This document shows positions 59,931-64,000 of a DNA stretch of 64,000 nucleotides, in pieces. The stretch comes from Lachnospiraceae bacterium (GTDB taxonomy: Bacteria; Bacillota; Clostridia; Lachnospirales; Lachnospiraceae), in assembly GCA_910575475.1 (NCBI GenBank), contig CAJTGD010000007.1:1-64000 (forward strand), read 5' to 3'. The notes beneath the pieces were generated by a model. The model worked only from the letters and a program-made list of their open reading frames with translations. It had not been told where the DNA came from and made no database searches. Numbering within the stretch: the first letter of the stretch is position 1; every line of letters starts with the position of its first letter. A program made the position numbers and the translations under genes.

Positions 59931-60305
59931 ATGAAAAAGACAGAACTGACCTGTATCGGCTGCCCCATGGGGTGTGCTGTGACAGTAGAAATGGATGGGG
60001 AAGGCAAAATCACCGGCGTAACAGGCCATACCTGTAAGCGCGGGGAGGACTATGCCAGAAAAGAAGTGACCAATCCGACCCGGATCGTGACCTCCACCGT
60101 GAAGGTAGAAGGAGGCACGCTGGATATGGTTTCCGTAAAAACAAGATCTGACATCCCGAAGGGGAAGATGGCAGAGTGCGTAGACAGCCTCAGAGGCGTC
60201 TGCGTCAAGGCGCCGGTGCATATCGGTGATGTGATCTCGGCAGATATTGCCGGGACAGGGGTTGATATTGTAGCGACGAAGGAAGTACCGGCTTATATGC
60301 CGTGA
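59931..60305 (+). CDS. DUF1667 Cys-rich protein (third subunit)
   Basis: The gene starts at ATG 59931 three bases after the previous stop, with GAGGAGGCATAAG upstream. The 124-residue protein has CIGCPMGC (CxxCxxxC) near residue 8 and HTCKRG, a metal-binding pattern, followed by beta-rich DUF1667. It accompanies glpAB-like pairs in clostridia and probably carries an iron-sulfur cluster. Confidence 0.85.
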   Translation: MKKTELTCIGCPMGCAVTVEMDGEGKITGVTGHTCKRGEDYARKEVTNPTRIVTSTVKVEGGTLDMVSVKTRSDIPKGKMAECVDSLRGVCVKAPVHIGDVISADIAGTGVDIVATKEVPAYMP

Positions 60306-60337
60306 GTATGTGCCGGATTTGTTACTGCTTACACGGT

Positions 60338-60481
60338 GCCGTGCACTCACTGCACGGCAGCCGGCCAATACAGTGCTGGAACGGGCATCCGGCTCGTCTA
60401 CACTCCGTTTCGGTCCGTCCTAAACAAGCGTCACAGGCGCTTAGGACCGCCGCCAGGCGGCTTCTCAATGAGCCGGATGCC
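60338..60481. repeat. REP-like palindromic element
   Basis: Perfect arms GGCATCCGGCTC (60384-60395) and GAGCCGGATGCC (60470-60481) enclose further stems: GTCCTAA/TTAGGAC, AAGCG/CGCTT and GCCGCC/GGCGGC. Upstream GCCGTGCA/TGCACGGC (60338-60345, 60351-60358) forms another hairpin. It is GC-rich, unlike its A/T-rich right flank. This fits a dispersed palindromic unit or a MITE-like element. Confidence 0.6.
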
Positions 60482-60557
60482 TTTACTGTGAATACCTGGT
60501 CAGGGTTTGGACAGTAACCTGGATTTTGTGAACAAAAAATGAAAAATACAAAATAGC

Positions 60558-60586
60558 TTGCAATTTTGTCGAAAATAAAGTATCAT
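60558..60586 (+). promoter_or_regulatory. sigma-A-type promoter
   Basis: TTGCAA (60558-60563), 17-base spacer, TATCAT (60581-60586) in A/T-rich DNA, ~110 bases upstream of the EssB-like gene. Confidence 0.7.
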
Positions 60587-60692
60587 ACAATTACTCTGAT
60601 TCCAAATCATATGAATTCTGTTTTATCAAGATCGGTTCTGGTTAAAGTTTTCAATTTATAATGAAAAATGACTGCCAATCATACAGAAAGGA

Positions 60693-62039
60693 GTGGATGC
60701 ATCAATTCAAGATCACTATGACGTTTTAAAATTTATAGAGCATGGAGGGCGCTGCCGGCCTGCAATGGACTATATACAGGGAGATCTGCTGATCTACAGA
60801 CTGAAGCGCTGCAAGGAAATGGAAAAAGCACTTTTGTTTGAGTGGATGAGAGAACTTCTCTGCCAGCTTGATCAGTATCATAAGTGCTTCGGCAATCAGG
60901 GATACCGCTATGTGAATCCATACAGCGTGCTTGTGACGGCAGAAGGGAAGCTGCTTCTGCTGGATCTGAAAGCAGAAAGCAACGAATTTGTCCTGCGGAA
61001 TATGCAGAAGCGGGCCATGCGGGAACATTTTGTAAAACCAATCGTTCAAATCAGGGAAAATACAAAAATTTCCCTGGATCTATATGGTTATGCCAAGACC
61101 ATACAATTCATACTGGCTAACGTACAAGTTGAGCCTTCATTAACAAGCCGGGAGGAAAACCGGCTGGAAAAGATCATTGACAAATGTCTTTGTAAAAATT
61201 CGAAAAAGCAATATGAAGATTTTAAACAGGTTCAGAAAGAACTGCCGTCCTTCCGCAGCCGAAGCCGGAAATCAGGGAAAAAGATGCAGAGGAAGGAATG
61301 GAAGAAATGGCTGGTTCTGCTGGTGATCGCCGCGGTGATCCTTGCAGTATTCGTGTTAGATCATATGAAAAGCAGGAAACTAGAGGAACGGACCTGGACG
61401 CATATGCAGACCGAGGGGCAGGAAGAGATGGATATGGAAAGTCAGGAGCTGGAAAGGAGTGTGCAGGATGACACAGAAGAGTCCGAAAGACAGGAAATAA
61501 AAAAGCAGGATCTGACAGAACAGGGAACCCGGGAGTATCCCCAGGATGGAATGAAGGAACTAGAAGAAAATGTGGATGCCCTGCAGGAATATGTATTTCA
61601 GAATACTGCGGCGGATAACCAGGAGATCATCAAGCAGGGAGAATCGCTGAAAAGGGAGCTGCTCCGTTATCTGGCCGCTGCATATGACCGGGAGGAGATG
61701 AAGGATCAGGCTCTGGATGCCTATCGGGAATTGTGCGGGACAGAGATACACAAGGAACTGCTGGAGGCCGCATATCTCAGGCTGATCGCGTTGGAAATGG
61801 AACAGAACAGAGAGATTGCGCTTGCAACGGCCAAAGAGGCGCTGTCACGCATTCCGGATTCGGAGTCACTGGCAGAAAAGTCTCTGGAGGTCCTGGCAGG
61901 GATGGAAGCCATGACAAAGGAAGAATGCGGGAAGGAACTGGAAATATTGGAGGGTTTTTATCCGGATCTAAAGCTTCTGGAAAATTATCAGAGGATGGAA
62001 GAAGCAGATGAAGACGCTCATGAAACTGACTCAAAATAG
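60693..62039 (+). CDS. EssB/pseudokinase-like membrane protein
   Basis: The only start in this frame close to AAAGGAG is GTG 60693, with unusually tight spacing. The 448-residue protein has an N-terminal ~190-residue kinase-like cytosolic region (LVTAEGKLLLLDLKAE resembles a degenerate catalytic loop), one membrane helix (~206-224), a charged linker and a helical C-terminal region (~290-440) with TPR-like repeats. This architecture recalls EssB/YukC of type VII secretion but lacks other genes for certainty in the window. Confidence 0.62.
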   Translation: MDASIQDHYDVLKFIEHGGRCRPAMDYIQGDLLIYRLKRCKEMEKALLFEWMRELLCQLDQYHKCFGNQGYRYVNPYSVLVTAEGKLLLLDLKAESNEFVLRNMQKRAMREHFVKPIVQIRENTKISLDLYGYAKTIQFILANVQVEPSLTSREENRLEKIIDKCLCKNSKKQYEDFKQVQKELPSFRSRSRKSGKKMQRKEWKKWLVLLVIAAVILAVFVLDHMKSRKLEERTWTHMQTEGQEEMDMESQELERSVQDDTEESERQEIKKQDLTEQGTREYPQDGMKELEENVDALQEYVFQNTAADNQEIIKQGESLKRELLRYLAAAYDREEMKDQALDAYRELCGTEIHKELLEAAYLRLIALEMEQNREIALATAKEALSRIPDSESLAEKSLEVLAGMEAMTKEECGKELEILEGFYPDLKLLENYQRMEEADEDAHETDSK

Positions 62040-62133
62040 CATGCTGCAGACCGCATATCATACGGAACGCCAGCTCAATCTGCCGTGAGTATACTTAGCG
62101 GTCTGCAAAGGAAAATAAAGGGAGGAACGATAG

Positions 62134-64000
62134 ATGAGGATAAAAATGCATCTGCTGGGAACAGGTACTGCGCTGCTGCTCTCAGTATATGCGGTTACGG
62201 CCTATGCAGGCCAGGAGATCAGGGAACAGAGACGGTCAATGGAAAATCTCCTCATGCCGGAGATCCGATATGAGGAGCCGGACAGTGATCAGGGCTATTA
62301 TAAGGCGGCGCCGGAAGTTCGCATTGTCCACAAACAGGCCGGTGCGGTCACAAAGTATGAACTTTTGTCAGCAGATAACAGCAAAAAAGCAGGAAGCCTA
62401 GAGCTGATGGAAGGACAGGATGAAGAAAGCGTTTATCTGGCGGGAGAAGATTTTAAAGAGGGTAAAAATATACTTCATGTATGGATGGAAAAAGATCCTG
62501 CCGGGCCGGATGAAAATGAAACAGATGAAAATGGAGAAGAAGGAAATGGTACAGGAGAAAATGAATCAGAAGAAAGTGGAAACGAAGAAAATGGTACAGG
62601 GGGAACCGAATCTGAGGGAAGCGGGGCAGGTTCAGCAGAAAACGGATCAGTGGAAAATTTTGAGGAGGATGATCTGCCTTCAGAACATCCGATGCAAAAC
62701 GAAGCACAGCAGCAGGGCGCATTACAGCCGGATCCTGGACAGACAGAGGAATCTCTGCAGAATCACATTGCAGATGAATCGAAGGAGTATTCTGCACCAG
62801 TCCGGCCGGAAGCGCCGGATCCGGTAGTCAAAGCTGACCTGTCAGAGGATGCCGCATCAGAAGACAATACACCGGAAAAGAAACCTATGCAGCCGGCTGA
62901 ACCGGAGATCGTGTTTGAAAAAGAAATCTGCTTCCGGATTGATACAAAGAAGCCTCAAAAGGTTCATTTTTCATACAACAGGGCGATCCTGGACGGTTCC
63001 ATCCTGACAAATGAGCCTGTAGAGCTGACATTGAAAAGCACGGATGAGGGCAGCGGCATGGAAGCCATCTGCTATAAGACAGGAGACGGAACAGCAGGAG
63101 TGCTGACTGGAGACAGCGGAAGTATTGTGTTGAATCCGGGATTTCGCGGACAGATAGAGGCATATGCTGTGGATAAAGCCGGAAATCAATCGGAACCGGA
63201 GCTGTCGGCAATGCTTCTCTGCGAAAACCAGTCTCCCGAAATTCAGATTGAAACCGAGGGGAGTCCGGATGCCTGGCGTTCGGACCCGCTGAGAGTGCAT
63301 GTAAAGGTAACGGATCCGGGTTTGAGCGCCGGAATCCAGTGTCTGAAATGCTATGCCGGAGGTGAGATCGCAGTGCACCGGGAAAATGAAGCCCAGACGG
63401 GAATTACATCCATGGAGGACGGATTTACGGTGGATATCGCCTCAGAAGGCGGAAAAGGAATCCCGGTGGTTGTTGAAGCGCTGGACTGGGCCGGCAATTT
63501 TCACTCGGACAGCAGACTGGTCTATATCGACAAGGCGGCTCCGGTGATTCAGAGTGAGGGCATTCATGACCGTATGATCGCAGGAGAGCCTGTAAAAGGC
63601 AAGATGCGGATCCGGGAAGAAAACGACCTTGCGTCCGCCGGCATGAAGGTCTGGAAGGTCACTTCTGGCAAAAAGAGAGAAGTGATCGAGGAAAAGAAGA
63701 AAGAGACGGAGCCTTTTTCCGGCGCTCAGGACATCGAATGGGACATCGTGCTGGAAGAGGACGGGACGTATGACATCCGGATGACCGCAAAGGACAGGGC
63801 AGGCCATGAGAGCAGGCAGGACAGACGGGTCATTGTGGATCAGACCAATCCGGTGATTCGTTATGTAGATCAGATGCAGGGCGTATATGTACCGTATTTT
63901 CAATGGAATTACGGAAAAGAAGAGGTGGTTCAGGATGAGACGGACTATTCCTATGACATTTTTCTGGACGGAGCATTCTACACCACAGGGAAAAAAATAA
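62134..64000 (+). CDS. secreted Ig-like domain protein (runs off the window)
   Basis: ATG 62134 follows GGGAGGAACGATAG. The frame is open to the window end (622 codons), so the stop is outside. There is a signal peptide (~1-28), a low-complexity acidic region (~125-180, Glu/Asn/Gly), then at least four repeated beta-sandwich units of bacterial Ig-like type, each ending with motifs like AVDKAGN, ALDWAGN and AKDRAGH. It follows the EssB-like gene by 94 bases and may be a cell-surface partner. Confidence 0.78.
   Translation, partial: MRIKMHLLGTGTALLLSVYAVTAYAGQEIREQRRSMENLLMPEIRYEEPDSDQGYYKAAPEVRIVHKQAGAVTKYELLSADNSKKAGSLELMEGQDEESVYLAGEDFKEGKNILHVWMEKDPAGPDENETDENGEEGNGTGENESEESGNEENGTGGTESEGSGAGSAENGSVENFEEDDLPSEHPMQNEAQQQGALQPDPGQTEESLQNHIADESKEYSAPVRPEAPDPVVKADLSEDAASEDNTPEKKPMQPAEPEIVFEKEICFRIDTKKPQKVHFSYNRAILDGSILTNEPVELTLKSTDEGSGMEAICYKTGDGTAGVLTGDSGSIVLNPGFRGQIEAYAVDKAGNQSEPELSAMLLCENQSPEIQIETEGSPDAWRSDPLRVHVKVTDPGLSAGIQCLKCYAGGEIAVHRENEAQTGITSMEDGFTVDIASEGGKGIPVVVEALDWAGNFHSDSRLVYIDKAAPVIQSEGIHDRMIAGEPVKGKMRIREENDLASAGMKVWKVTSGKKREVIEEKKKETEPFSGAQDIEWDIVLEEDGTYDIRMTAKDRAGHESRQDRRVIVDQTNPVIRYVDQMQGVYVPYFQWNYGKEEVVQDETDYSYDIFLDGAFYTTGKKI

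Noticed and set aside
60302..60517. 71-aa plus-strand ORF after the DUF1667 gene
   Set aside because: It overlaps the palindromic element and has no ribosome site; composition is that of a repeat.
1..64000. CRISPR arrays, tRNA and rRNA genes
   Set aside because: No regularly spaced repeats with unique spacers, and no cloverleaf or rRNA-like stretches found on reading either strand.

Overview
The window is a chromosomal segment of a low-to-medium GC Gram-positive gut bacterium, most likely a Lachnospiraceae-type Clostridia. The basis is the dense AGGAGG Shine-Dalgarno sites, the AT-rich codon use of the phage half, a Tn916-type integrase, a GlpP/glpAB-type glycerol locus and a GH78 rhamnosidase. 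About three quarters of the window (1 to ~48.1 kb) is an integrated siphovirus-like prophage whose left end lies outside the window. The right quarter is host chromosome. The window starts and ends inside larger units.

Prophage early region (0.1-14.1 kb, all +): small membrane/coiled-coil proteins; a 1336-aa protein that carries an SF3-type helicase, an archaeo-eukaryotic primase-like domain and a family B DNA polymerase with exonuclease in one chain; an SSB-like protein; an N6-methylase-like protein without a visible NPPF/Y motif; an SNF2-like helicase; and a tightly packed run of small genes (lipoprotein, P-loop protein, HAD phosphatase, MazG-like). Two of these carry fresh-looking lesions: a 1-base frameshift in the HAD gene and an in-frame TAG in another. 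A converging minus-strand gene (14.1-14.4 kb) and a structured leader RNA with a terminator/antiterminator-like 3' half separate this from two cargo-like genes (DUF4839-type lipoprotein, DUF4230-type membrane protein) and a repeat-rich non-coding stretch at 16.3-16.7 kb.

Middle and late region (17-48 kb): VRR-NUC and PD-(D/E)XK nucleases; a 910-aa protein with the SGADFDGD catalytic motif of single-chain (YonO/QDE-1-like) RNA polymerases flanked by HTH domains; HNH nuclease; terminase; portal; a 66-aa Acb2/Tad1-type anti-CBASS protein; a protease-capsid fusion with a strong internal start for the capsid part; connector, tail tube and tail chaperone genes; an out-of-place GH25/LysM endolysin; an 1849-aa tape measure; Dit and Tal. 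The RNA polymerase-like protein and two small basic proteins next to the terminase share an N-terminal H(H/Y)GV..(G)-type motif. The tail ends in a phage shufflon. The tail-fibre gene (41.8-43.1 kb) is followed by three silent alternative 3' ends in both orientations, each bounded by a copy of the same 15-bp site, with a dedicated tyrosine recombinase gene (43.4-44.4 kb) in the middle. All four ends are in frame at the shared peptide NSTLE. Holin-like genes, a Tn916-type excisionase and integrase close the prophage.

Host region (48.1-64 kb): an AAA-ATPase/PD-(D/E)XK protein; a GH78 alpha-L-rhamnosidase; a decayed minus-strand cluster (a TIM-barrel gene fused by deletion to a truncated BCCT transporter, and an MFS transporter with two frameshifts and an internal deletion); GlpP divergent from an operon of two FAD oxidoreductases and a DUF1667 protein, both sides with leader terminators fitting GlpP antitermination; a REP-like palindromic element; an EssB-like membrane protein; and a secreted Ig-like protein running off the window.
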